A stretch of DNA of 64,000 nt, taken from positions 24,809,148 to 24,873,147 of the forward strand of contig NC_090706.1 of assembly GCF_040954835.1 (NCBI RefSeq), written 5' to 3'. Under the pieces are notes generated by a model, which was not told the DNA's origin, did not search any database, and saw nothing but the letters and a program-made list of their open reading frames with translations. The DNA comes from Lepisosteus oculatus (taxonomy: Eukaryota > Chordata > Actinopteri > Semionotiformes > Lepisosteidae). Every line of letters begins with the position of its first letter. Position 1 is the first letter of the stretch. Below, piece by piece: positions 11,567 through 22,159 of the stretch. Both the position numbers and the translations under genes were made by a program.

Positions 11567-13309
11567 ATGCAGAATCAAAGAAACATGTCCATGTATTTGG
11601 TGTTGTTGATCTTGGGTGTACATTACTCGGGTGTTCGTACACAGCACTACCACTTCATCAGTGAAATCATAAGCCACATAGAGAATGCAAAACAGGTATA
11701 TTTTTATTCGTTTTATAATTTAATTATTTTTCTAGTCAAAATCTTTACTTTATGAGGGAATGAATGTGGAAAAGTTTGTTCAAACAAACATGTAATATGA
11801 TGTAAAATGTTTTATTCTATTTTTTAAATCCAGGGCGTAGTACACACAATCCTTTTGACACCACAGAATGTATTGGTAAGTGTTTGAACTTTCTTTACCT
11901 TTTTCTTTTTCACCACTGTAATATAAAATGAATTTTAGTTGATGTTAATGTGTTAGCACCTTTTTTAGTATTCTATGGTCATGTCTTGATCTCATCTGTT
12001 TAAATTAAGAATAAATATTCTGTTTTACATCTACATTTTGAATTTAATTATTTTTTCCATAGTGAAAAGTTCAATACCCTTTTTTAAATGGTATAATTTA
12101 CATAATTAACATTACTTATGCTATTAACAATATTCTTAAATTCTTGGTTTTGATATATGAATTAAGGGTGGAACAGAACATTTAATAATTGCTTCTTTTT
12201 GTTCTTGTAAATGACATATTCTCTAATAACAATAAATAATTATTTATTCCCTGCAGAATGCCAATTGTACTGCTTCATACTCAAAGATCTTTCTTAAAGG
12301 AATAAAACATCTGTCTGTGCATTCAGAACATGGCTCACAAGAAGAATTAAAACTTATTATACACAATATGGAAAGAATGGATGTTATTTGCCCAAATCTA
12401 AAGGTAAATTTTTATTATAGATTTTTGTGCTACAGTTCAAAAATAATTTTCTTCAGAACTTTTTAACTGAATGAAATGTTTTTAGAATTAATGTTCTATC
12501 AACAACTATTTATTGTCAAGTAGTGAATAAGTGAATTGCACAGTGTAATATCATTCAAACTGTTTTTGCATTTATATAAATATACAATAGGTCACAATCA
12601 CATTTTGGGAGGTAGAAATTTTAGAAAAATACCCAAAGGAAAAAAAAACAGGGGTCATAATTGTGCTCTACAACTAAGCAATTTTAAAAAAGGACAATGT
12701 TTGGTTATAGAAATTACAAAATTCAAGTCAAGGTTTATACTGAAAGTGTACATTAATCAGAATACATCTGCTATACTGGATTGCAAATAATTGCTGGTTT
12801 TCTCTTTGCTAAACATGATCACAAAAAGATTTCATTCTAAAGATTGATTCAAACAATTGACAGAGGACTTTTGAGTTAGATTTAGTTAAAGGGAATCAAG
12901 ACTGTTTTAAGTTAAGTTGAGTTGAGCGGATTTAAATAAAAAAAACTTGCTGAAATTCAGCTTTGCATCAATACTGCACTGATGGGCTATGTAGACAATT
13001 TAAAAAAGTTTTTAAGCATTTTTCTTTTATTCAGTGTACTGTATGTAACTGCCATCCAATTTTGTTTTCTGTTGACAAAATCTCCTTTTGAGGCAGACCT
13101 CTTTACCCCAAAGCACAGTTGATAGACAAGATAGAGACCAATTCTAATCTAATGCTTGGTTGATTTTTTGTATGCAGCACCAGGTACCAGACTGTGAAGT
13201 ACAGGATACGTCCACTTTCCAATTCCTGAGACAATTTACGAAGTTTCTTCAAAAAATAAAAAGGTCCGACTGTTTCAGACTAAGAAGTGAATATCCATTT
13301 TCTGCCTGA
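11567..13309 (+). CDS. Gene A: CSF2 (GM-CSF)-like helical cytokine, four exons
   Basis: Predicted secreted cytokine of 149 residues. Exons: 11567-11695, 11834-11875, 12257-12403 and 13178-13309 (stop 13307-13309). All introns are phase 0 with consensus GT/AG sites. Exon 1 gives a hydrophobic signal peptide (MSMYLVLLILGVHYSG) and a helix A segment ending ISEIISHIENAKQ. Exon 2 is 42 nt, the size of CSF2 exon 2. Exon 3 has Cys near its start (NANC, also an N-glycosylation sequon) and near its end (VICP). Exon 4 has Cys at PDC and SDC with TFQFLRQFTKFLQKI between. Four cysteines, two per exon at these positions, match the CSF2 disulfide layout. The gene lies about 8 kb downstream of P4HA2, the neighbour of CSF2 in mammals. 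The start was chosen as the first ATG after the expected transcription start; ATGs at 11585 and 11591 are alternatives. IL-3 or IL-5 family membership is the main alternative. Confidence 0.85.
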
Positions 13310-13429
13310 AGATTTTCTTTTAGTACGAGAAGAATCATCTCACTACACTTGTTATTCACCAGAAACAGTATTTTAGTATAATTGTTTGTTCTTAGTTGCA
13401 GTATGTATTTAAAGATTCACAATTTTTTT

Positions 13430-13880
13430 GTGGGTTATTTATTTTATTTATTAAAATCGTTAGCTTTGTTGTTGTATCTGTATTTACAGAAAATATTAAT
13501 TTATATTTAAAAAATAATGTTAAATTATACAGGAATTATCACATTTACTGTGGCATACATCAGTATTCTTGTTTTTCGAAACCAAAATGCTTTTCAATAT
13601 GTTTAATATTTTTTGGCTTGATACACAAAAGGCATAATTATTTGATTGTCTGTATCAAAGAAAAGCTCGGTTATGTGATACCTGAAGTTAAGAGTAGGAA
13701 CAAAATGTGAATGTTATGTTTTTAATACTCAATATTTATGTAATAACATATAAGTTGTCCAAACAAGAAAGATTAATGACTCTTATGTAATTATGGGAAA
13801 TGTAAGGTCATGTACTACAGTATATAAATCTTGTAACTTCTCAAACATGAAGAGAAAATAAATAAAAAATCAAATGTTTT
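13430..13880 (+). promoter_or_regulatory. 3' UTR of gene A: AU-rich element and polyadenylation signals
   Basis: Overlapping ATTTA motifs in TTATTTATTTTATTTATT at about 13434-13455 are typical instability elements of cytokine mRNAs. AAAATAAATAAA at about 13854-13866 is the likely polyadenylation signal. Confidence 0.55.
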
Positions 13881-13899
13881 ATTAAAAAACATTCATAAT

Positions 13900-15399
13900 T
13901 TGTTTTATTTATTCATTTCTATTTCAGTGATGGGGCATGATTCTTGCATATAAAAATGTAATGTATTACATATAACACCATTATGTACAATGGTCTTACT
14001 GAAAGATCTTAACAAGATCACAAGTCAGCCAGTGATATTAGATTATACATTTTCACCTGATATTGTGTAGCTGGCTTTTAACAAGGAGTGTGAGATTTTG
14101 AGAATGCCACAAAAACAACTATGTATCTTAAAAACAGTTCACAAATTAGCAATTGATACGTGTCTCTGCAAATACATACAGACAAATCTTCAAATGTAAG
14201 TCATACTAGCATTCAGCCATGCCATACAATAATATTAAAGATGGGTGTATTTCTTGGACACATGACATAACCAGTTTAAAAATTAAACAAAATGTACCAG
14301 AAATTGAAATGTAATGGAGTTACAGCTACACAAATGTCCACATTCATTATTTAGCATTCTGAACCGGACTTGCTCTCCATGACAACCCAGGAGTCACTTC
14401 TCCTCCAGAATCGAGAGGAGCCATTTGAGGTGGTTTGAGGATCTGGTGAGGCTGCCCTACAAGTGACTACAACTGGAGGTGTTCCAGGCACAGCCCACTG
14501 GGAAGAGACCCTCAGCTGTCCTGGGAATGCATGGGAATCCCCCAAGAGGTGCTAGAGACTACTGCTGGGGCAAGGGAAGTCTGGTCTGCCGCAGTAACAC
14601 AACTCAGCATTAAGAAAACTTCTCAAAGCTCTTATTTCATAGAACAAAAAGAAACAAGAGACTTATTGCTGTTCATTTCTGGTTCCACTTCCATTTTCTA
14701 CTATGGCAATCAATTTCTATAGGCCAATAAGATTTATTGTTTGTTTATACCTCCATCTATATCAAATATAATTTAGTTAGCTATTGGCAGGTCAAGCATG
14801 CCAAGAATGTCCAATCAAAGAGCACCATCTTTATTAGGTAGGAGCCGAAGCCTTTTGATTTGATTTGATTTGCCCCTGACACTTTTGAGAGACTCTAGTA
14901 CTGGTATCTGTTCCCTGAATGCATTATATCCTCTACCTGGACAACTTAAAGGTGAAGCTTCATACTTTTGAAGTAGCTCTCAAAAACCACCGCATCTTGC
15001 ATCTTGGACTGTGCTGTGCTCTTTCTCAACCATAGGAAGTGCAAGCTATTGCAGAGGGAGGTATCGTGAGGCCAGAGTAGGTGGCAAAAGATCTAGTCAA
15101 GGATTATTGAAGGCTCAGCGGTGTGTGGTGGCTGGTAGGCACCATACTGGTCCCAGCAAGAACCCAGCTCCCCCACCAGAAACCAACCAGCAAAGCAGGA
15201 TAACCCTGCACTGGGAGGTACCCAATACCAATGGGTCCCAGCATGGGAGAGCCAGGTGGGGAGGTGGACTCATCAATGGCACAGAGTTCCACTCCTGGCA
15301 GCATGGAGCAGCCCAAGGCACTGGTTTCAGCATTCACCTCTTCTTCTTGGATACATCAGTTATGAAATAAGAACCACATGTTCTATTGATAAGGCTGGC
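13900..15399. other. Spacer, two GC-richer patches, no gene recognised
   Basis: Patches at 14350-14600 and 15000-15370 are GC-richer than the flanks and have overlapping open frames on both strands. No domain, splice structure or known repeat signature was identified; degenerate repeat is likely. Confidence 0.4.
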
Positions 15400-15690
15400 A
15401 TGAGCCCTGGGTTCATTCCTGGGGTCTTGCCTGCGTAGATTTTTCCATGTTCTCCTTGTTTTCACTTGAGTTTCCTCCTGGTACTCTGGTTTGCTCCCAC
15501 AGCCCAAAGACATACTGGTAGGTTAATTGGCTTCTTGAAAAATTGGTCCTTGTGTTAGATTATGTGTTTGTGTCTGTGTGTTTCCTGTGATGGACTGGAG
15601 TCCAGGGTGTATCCTGCCCTGAGCCCAGTGCTTCCTGGAATAAGCTCTGTGCGACTGTGACCCTGAATTGGATAAGAAGGTATTGATAGT
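15400..15690 (+). repeat. Common fish interspersed repeat, family 2, copy 1
   Basis: Contains TTTCCTCCTGGTACTCTGG, then CCCACAGCCCAAAGACATAC and a final CCTGAATTGGATAAG. This block order is shared with reverse-strand copies at 16535-16765, 24365-24620 and 26945-27120 in this window. The family name was not determined. Confidence 0.7.
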
Positions 15691-16534
15691 GATGTGATGT
15701 TCTATTGATTTGCTCCATACACACGGTATTGAATAAGTTTTACTTAATTTCTTTTAAAGGTAACCTCTTGGCTCATCATATTTATTTATTTTATAATATA
15801 ATAGTTGTTATTATATTGTAACAACTATATACATATCCCCATTAGTTTAGTTTAAATTAAAGATCACTGTCAGTCACACTTTTCTTATTTCTCAATACAG
15901 ATAACTGTAACACAAAAGTACACCTGCTGCAGCTGGTAAAATGCAAAAATATCAGCTTTCACTAAAGCACAGTAGTTACAGTGTTACAAGACATCCGTCA
16001 CAGTCTTTTTTGAATAATTACTTAATTCGTTATAAAACAAATTAAAATGCCAGACAAAAAACAAAACACACACAAGAGATAGAAGCTCACATATTAAAGA
16101 AAATAGAGACAAAGAAGGGAAAAGGGGCTGATTTAAACGGACAAGAGATGGACTGTTTCAACTCTGTAACCTAGCTGTAATTCTTTCCCTAAGACCAACT
16201 TCCACAAGTCTGGTTTTGTAATCATATCTCTTACACAGAATATAAAGATTATCCCTGCAAAAAATGTAGGGGAACATAATATTTAACACGTTACTAGTGT
16301 CAAGTAGATTCTATAGGTCACCGCTGTACCATGTGCTGTTAAATATGAGGTGCTGCCTTCTTACTGTGCACTGATACTGTATGTGCATACAGTATATATA
16401 ATATAACTCAGTGGCACAGAAGATGAAATTACCTCTTGGAATCCAGAAAGCTCTCTAGCAGCAGAGATCTGATGTAGTACTGTATGTGGGCAAGAGCACT
16501 GTGACTCTTCTGATACAGAGTTGCATCTGTTACT

Positions 16535-16765
16535 CATTCACCCATTATCTAGGGCCAGAGCCTCTCCTGGCAAGTAATGGGTACAAGGCATAGTAAACTC
16601 CAGATGAGACACACAGATACAAGTACAGACATTCACACATTCACACCAGGGCTAATCTTTTGAGAATACGATTAACCTACCACTATGTCTTTTGACTGTG
16701 GGAGGAAACCCTGAAAAAAAAACATGCTAACATGAAGAGAACATAAAACTACGCAGGTGGCACAC
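16535..16765 (-). repeat. Fish interspersed repeat, family 2, copy 2
   Basis: Reverse-strand copy. CCATTATCTAGGGCCAGAGC, then GACTGTGGGAGGAAACC at 16693-16709, mirrors the family 2 block order. The stretch 15691-16534 holds no other recognised feature. Confidence 0.65.
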
Positions 16766-16792
16766 CATGGACCCAATGCTGCCTCATTTTAG

Positions 16793-17372
16793 CAGCCATC
16801 TCACCCTGCAACTCACAACTGGCAGCCCACTGAAGCTAAGCAGGTGTGAACCTGGTCAGTTCCTGGATGGGAGACCTCCTGGGAAAAACTAAGGTTGCTG
16901 CTGGAAGGGGTGTTAGTGGGGCCAGCAGGGGGTGCTCACCCTGCGGTCTATGTGGGTCCTAATGCCCCTGTATAGTGAAAGGGACACTATACTGTAAAAC
17001 AGATGCACGCCATCCTTCAGTTGAGATGTAAAACCAAGGTCCTGCCTCTCTGTGGTCATTAAAAATCCCAGGGCGTTTCTCGAAAAGAGTAGTGGTGTAA
17101 CCCCAGCATCCTGGCCAAATTTCCCATTGGCCCTTACCAATCATGGCCTCCTAATAATCCCTATCTATGAATTGGCTTCATTACTCTGCTCTTCTCCCCT
17201 CTGATAGCTGGTGTGTGGTGAGTGTTCTGGCGCACTATGGCTGCAGTCACATCATCCAGGTGGATGCTGCACATTAGTGGTGGTGGAGGGGAGTCCCCAT
17301 TACCTGTAAAGTGCTTTGAGTGGAGTGTCCAGAAAAGCACTATATAAGTGTAAGCAATTATTATTATTATAA
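16793..17372 (+). mobile_element. 5S rRNA-derived SINE, full-length copy 1
   Basis: The head region GAAGCTAAGCAGG ... CCTGGTCAG ... GGATGGGAGACC matches the internal promoter (A box, intermediate element, C box region) of 5S rRNA. Body: GCCAGCAGGGGGTGCTC, then a long conserved section. The tail AAAGTGCTTTGAGTGG ... TATATAAGTGTAAGCAATTA with ATT repeats is probably shared with a partner LINE. About 580 bp. Confidence 0.85.
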
Positions 17373-17375
17373 TTT

Positions 17376-18555
17376 GTTACTTATATGTTACATTACTGAA
17401 CAAATGGACCGCCCCCACTTACAATAATTGTACAATACCGCCATCTTTTGGGCATAATGCAGTAGTACAAATCCTCAATACATTCTAACAAGGTTTTTGA
17501 CATTCCGTAAGTATGAGCCACGTGGTATGAGTCGAGAATATGCCTTATGTACAAGAAATGTAGCCCCCCTTTGATATATTCTAGACCGCATGTGCTTGCT
17601 TTACTTTGCTGTATTGCAAAAATTGGAAAGAATTTTATGTGCAGTGCTGCCCATACCGCTGCCCATACCGAATCTGAGAGTCAAGACCAGATTTGATTTG
17701 GTTAAAACAGATAGGGGCTATGCAATTAGAAATAGTTATTGCACATAGGATATATATAACTATAACTGCCAACAATAAGCTCCTAAATAAAAATACAATT
17801 TTTTCAATTTTAAGTCACTCTTTCTTTGATCACAGAACCTCATAATGTCTTTACTTGAAAATGTATAAATGCAATTCTCTGAGTGTAGAAGTCACCTTTT
17901 CAGTTAAATTCAAGCTTTATTATCCTCTGGGGGATTTAATATGGCACACTCCAGTAAACCAATACAATAGTACAAATAGTATTACAGGAGATAATTGTGC
18001 ATTGTTTGAGATAAATATTCCAGTGGGAATGAATCATTTCCTCAGTCTGTTAATCTTACAACTGGGGTCACACTGTAGGTCTCACAAATGGAAGGAGTGT
18101 GAATTCACAATGAAGGGGGTGAGGCACACACTCCACAATGCTCTTGGCCTTCTTTGCAAACCTTTTGTTTTTGATCTTTTATTTGATTTGGTCCAATAAT
18201 TTTGCTACTTATTTTCATTAATATTTTCAACGTATTACAATTAACAGATATTACCAAACCAACAAGTCAGATGGTATTTTTACAAATGTGGGCTGGACAA
18301 ATATTTTAAAACAATGACACAAGACACACTACAACCAACAACACACATTATATACAGTATTAACAGACCAGGTGTTTCAAAGGCCTAACATTCTGGTCAC
18401 CCAGAAAACCCAAGACTGCTACTAAGCACTAAACCCTTAATATGCCCACAGAGGCCACACAAGAGATGAGCTCCTTTATAACTAAATATAAAGCAACCTG
18501 CAGTTAAATCTCTCTCTCTGCACCCTGGATGCCATAAAATAAATGGGAGCCTATA
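17376..18555. other. Spacer, nothing recognised
   Basis: Contains a 114-codon open frame at 17855-18199 (+) with no domain, signal peptide or splice context that I recognise. Probably repeat-derived. Confidence 0.4.
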
Positions 18556-18619
18556 TCCCTAATCATAGCATCATCAAAGACCCCACACACCCCAGCTACA
18601 GACTTTATGATCTGCTACC

Positions 18620-18949
18620 TGTCACGGACGTCCAAAGGGACTAACCGTGGGGAGCAGGAGAGCAGAAAAAGACCCATATGCGTAGCGGCGAGACGGGAAA
18701 AAGGCCCGGGCTCATTAGTGCAAAGAGTTCAGGAATGCCGTATAGAAACCTATGCCCTCAGGGAGTGGACGTGGGGCGCCCTGGTGCTAGGCGGGTCTCA
18801 GGACATCCGAACATCAATGCTGAGCGAGGACAGAGTGCAAGACCCGGAAATATATAGCCCAAAGGAAAGAGAGGGACAGGAAGGACAGCAGACCGGAAAC
18901 TAGGGACAGGACAGAGAAGGAGCGCCCTCTGGCTGCAGAGGGCGTGACA
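18620..18949 (-). mobile_element. Solo LTR, family 1, copy 2, nested in a LINE
   Basis: 330 bp, starting TGTCACGG and ending GGCGTGACA, flanked by CTACC on both sides (18615-18619 and 18950-18954). Removing it rejoins the LINE reading frame. Same family as 4696-5018. The TATATA motif near 18850 suggests minus orientation. Confidence 0.85.
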
Positions 18950-19204
18950 CTACCATCTGGAAAACGGTACTGGAGTATTCGGGCCCGGACTACCAGACTC
19001 AGAGACAGTTTTTACCCCCGCACTATCAAACTATTAAACTCCCAGCCTACAATCTGAACCTCACAGTGCCTTCTGTCTTTCTTTCTTACCAAAAACCCAA
19101 ACACACATTGAAAATCTACCTCTACCATACATGTCAAAAGCTCACTCCCCATAATTTCTATCCTTTTATTTCATTCTGTTGATGCATATTTTTGCACATA
19201 ACCT

Positions 19205-19345
19205 GTTACCTTTTTGTTGTTTTGCACATTGCCTGTTGTTGTTTTTTGCACATTGCCTGTTGTTGTTTTTGCACATTGCCTGTTGCTGTTTTTGCACATC
19301 GTCTGTTGTTGTTTTTTTGCACACTGCCTGTTGTCGCTGTCTTTC
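19205..19345. repeat. Tandem repeat, about 24-bp unit
   Basis: About five or six units of TTGCACATTGCCTGTTGTTG with small length changes in the T tract, inside the LINE 3' UTR. Confidence 0.85.
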
Positions 19346-20193
19346 TTTTGTTATATAATTGTTTTGTTGTTGTTTTTTTTCCTTGTACTACTTATGTCCG
19401 AGAGCTAGCTAAATAGCATTTCGTTATACCATATACCTGAGTATAATGACAATAAACTTGAACTTGAACTTGAACTAATACAAAATGCACCCTAATCAGG
19501 AAAGACTAACTGAGGTATCTTTTACCCAGGAAACCCAAGTTCCCTTAAACACAGAACAGCATGAGCTCTCTAACAAGGTTCAAATACTTAGCTCCAGTCA
19601 GGTTTGGTTTGGATGATCAAGAACTAGGGGCTCTCGCCTTGCACAAGCTTCAAGTCCCAACTCCTCTGGACTCTCTCTTCTCCCTGCTCTCCTTGTTTCT
19701 TCCTTCCTCCTCTCCCCCTCTCCTCCCGATTCTCCTCTTCTTTGGACTCTTAATGTGTCTCCTTCTCTGCTGCTCTTTGCCAATCAGTAATCCACAACAT
19801 TCCTAGGTATACTAAGGTAAACTCTACCATTGTTTCTGCTCAAGGGACCCCCAGACCTCAGTAAACATCCTCTCTCCAATGAAGTTAGAAGTGTTTACTC
19901 TTCCAAGTGTCACAAACTTTATCTAAAATCTAAGAGACACTTCTCAGTCACCTAAAGCTGTAACAGTATTTTAAGACACTTTCCATAAATAACTTGTGGA
20001 AAATTGTGAAAATAGTTCTATCTACCATAAACTAGCTGAATTGCTAGAGAAAAGACAGCCTCTGTTGCCCATTTTTTTAAATGGCATCACATTTGTCCCT
20101 CCTTCTCAGGTTTTTGTCTATGATTTTTCTCGGGAACTTGTGATCATTGACAGTTTCTATAGTCTGAACGTTAATTACAGTGGGTTGGAAGGA

Positions 20194-20227
20194 TGTGTGC
20201 GCGCGCGTGTGTGTGTGTGTGTGTGTG
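20194..20227. repeat. (GT)n/(GC)n microsatellite
   Basis: Alternating GTGTGTGC then GCGCGCGTGTGT, followed by GGGGGGG. A purine-pyrimidine alternating tract. Confidence 0.9.
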
Positions 20228-20509
20228 GTGGGGGGGTTACAGGCCCGTGGTGATCCAGTAGAAATGTAGCAATTGTCAGATAACAATTTTCCCTAATTTC
20301 AACTGTTTGTTAAGATGTCTAGGACCCATCTTGTTAAGTTAAAATTGAAGTTCTTTGAGAGTGTCTGTGCAAGAAAAGATGTATTGTTTTAAAAGCAGAG
20401 GGAAATCGACAAATAAGATCCTTACAAATGATTTTGCTTTGTCATGATAGACCAGATAGACCATGGTATACCAGATAGATATACTGATAGACCAGATTTA
20501 GCAATGTCA

Positions 20510-20790
20510 GTATTGCGTTTGCACACTACAAGGGGTCAGTAAGGTTGTGTGTGCTCTTTGTGATTGTTGCTTCACTATTCTCTCCAGACTTTTCATTGGG
20601 AGAGATATGAGAGCAGCTGGCTGGTAGCTGTTAATCTCACTTGGAGTGCCAGTTTCTGGAGTGGGAATGATAGCAGATTTCTTGATTTCTTCCACAGAGA
20701 GGGGATGATTAATAAATTTAAGGACATCTAAAAAAACAAACGAAAAATATGCGGTAGCTGATCTGCTCAAGCATGCAGAAATTTTCCACA
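20510..20790 (-). mobile_element. LINE reverse transcriptase fragment
   Basis: The minus strand encodes IKKSAIIPTPETGTPSEINS followed by YQPAALISLPMKSLERIV, the N-terminal reverse transcriptase motif of L2-like LINEs (IIPxPKxG ... YRPVALTS ... MKxLER). Isolated fragment. Confidence 0.75.
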
Positions 20791-20899
20791 CACATTATTT
20801 GAACCTGCACTTGTCCTTAAATTAATTCTCCTAAACAGCCTACGCAGCACTGCTGTGTCAGTTATAAAAAAACTCTCCAGGTATTAAGTGAAGACTCTT

Positions 20900-21318
20900 A
20901 ATTGAGGTGATAATCTCACCCTACGGTCTCAGTGGGTCCTAATGCCCCAGTATAGTGATGGGGACACTATACTGTAAAACAAAGGCACTGTCCTTTGGAT
21001 AAGACGTAAAATCGAGGTCCTGACACTCCATGGTGATGAAAAATCCCTGACAGTTTCTCCAAAAGAGTAGGGGTGTTACCCCGGGTGTCTGGCCAAATCT
21101 TCCCCCATCATAGTAATAACCCCCATTTCCCCCCACAAATTGCTGATCTGGTGAGTGTACTGGTGCACATCAGCTGATGTTGCATCATCAAGGAGGTGGT
21201 GCTTTACGTTGGTGGTGGAGAGGAGTCCACAATACCTGTAAAGCTCTTTGAGTGTATTTTCCAGAAAAGCGGTAGATACTGTACAGTAAGTGAAACGGAT
21301 TATTATTAGTAGTAGTAT
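20900..21318 (+). mobile_element. 5S-derived SINE, copy 2, 5'-truncated
   Basis: Starts within the body at CTCACCCTACGGTCTCAG and runs to the ATT-rich tail. The 5S-like head is missing. More diverged than 16793-17372. Confidence 0.75.
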
Positions 21319-21319
21319 C

Positions 21320-22159
21320 ATCATCATTACACAGGTACTGCATTACCACTATCTCTCTGAGAGATATTTTTCAGATGAAGCAAGTTTTGTTCAGGAGTAC
21401 ATGTTTGAGACCCTTGGTTACCCAGGGTTTATTATTGTTAGTTTTTGTTATAAACCCTGAAAGCGTTCGAAAGGAATGATGGAAATAAAGTAAAGTAATC
21501 CTACTAAGTAACGATACTACATCACATTATCAGAAGACTACAGGTCAGATTGATAATATGTGCAAGGTCTATTTCTTTTAGTGTGCAACTGTTAACATCG
21601 ATTAAATCGAGATGAATGGATTTCAAACGCCTTTTCTACATTTGCTTTATGAAAAGCTGCGGGATCTCGAGGAAAATAGAAGCAACGCAGAAAGACTCAT
21701 AGCAGTTCATTCTGGCGTACACACGCTCTGGAGGACAGCAATACTGTATTTTGACACCTACAGTCACTTATCTGACAGACCCTCACATCATGATGTTTAC
21801 AGTACCTGCAGTTACATATTTCTGTCCAGCCGGAGTAGAGGAAACCCCTCAGATTTAACATCGTTGTCTTTTACTGTCTCGTCTAGCCATATCTCAGGCA
21901 TTGCGAAACTCGCACAAGATCCGCAGGTTAATCGGCAGATTGTCCAAATTCCGACTATTAGACAAAACTATAGAAGATGGGGATAGTATTTGAGTACTAA
22001 AATTCCTGACTGAAATTCGAAACATCTCTTACTTACAATCACACTACTAACTAAGATACAGTAGGAATATAATGTTTAATTTTCTTGAATACATGGCAAA
22101 AAACAGATTTAAAATAGGTTTAAGCTCATGATTTGTACATGAACTTACATTTCTTAACA
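21320..22159. other. Spacer downstream of gene B
   Basis: A 124-codon open frame at 21612-21986 (+) is the longest here. I recognise no domain and see no splice partners, so it is left uncalled. The 3' UTR of gene B (minus strand) must lie here; no strong AU-rich element was seen. Confidence 0.4.

Larger units (their letters stand above)
18556..19482 (+). mobile_element. LINE 3' end split by a solo LTR
   Basis: Before the insertion the + strand reads IKDPTHPSYRLYDLLP; after it, PSGKRYWSIRARTTRLRDSF then TIKLLNSQ. This is the C-terminus of an L2-like LINE polyprotein interrupted by 18620-18949. The 3' UTR includes the 24-bp tandem array at 19205-19345 and ends with CAATAAAC followed by (TTGAAC)n at 19453-19482. 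Confidence 0.8.

Noticed and set aside
15011-15370. 119-codon + frame with shadow frames on the minus strand in a GC-richer patch
   Set aside because: Open in several frames at once, low complexity, no domain; probably old repeat.
17855-18199. 114-codon + open frame
   Set aside because: No signal peptide, domain or intron structure; likely repeat-derived.
18620-18949. Read first as a TIR DNA transposon because the ends are TGTCACG and CGTGACA
   Set aside because: The 5-bp target duplication and TG...CA ends fit a solo LTR better, and the inverted similarity is only about 7 bp.
21612-21986. 124-codon + open frame next to gene B
   Set aside because: No recognised motif and no gene-like flanks; it lies in the expected 3' region of gene B on the opposite strand.
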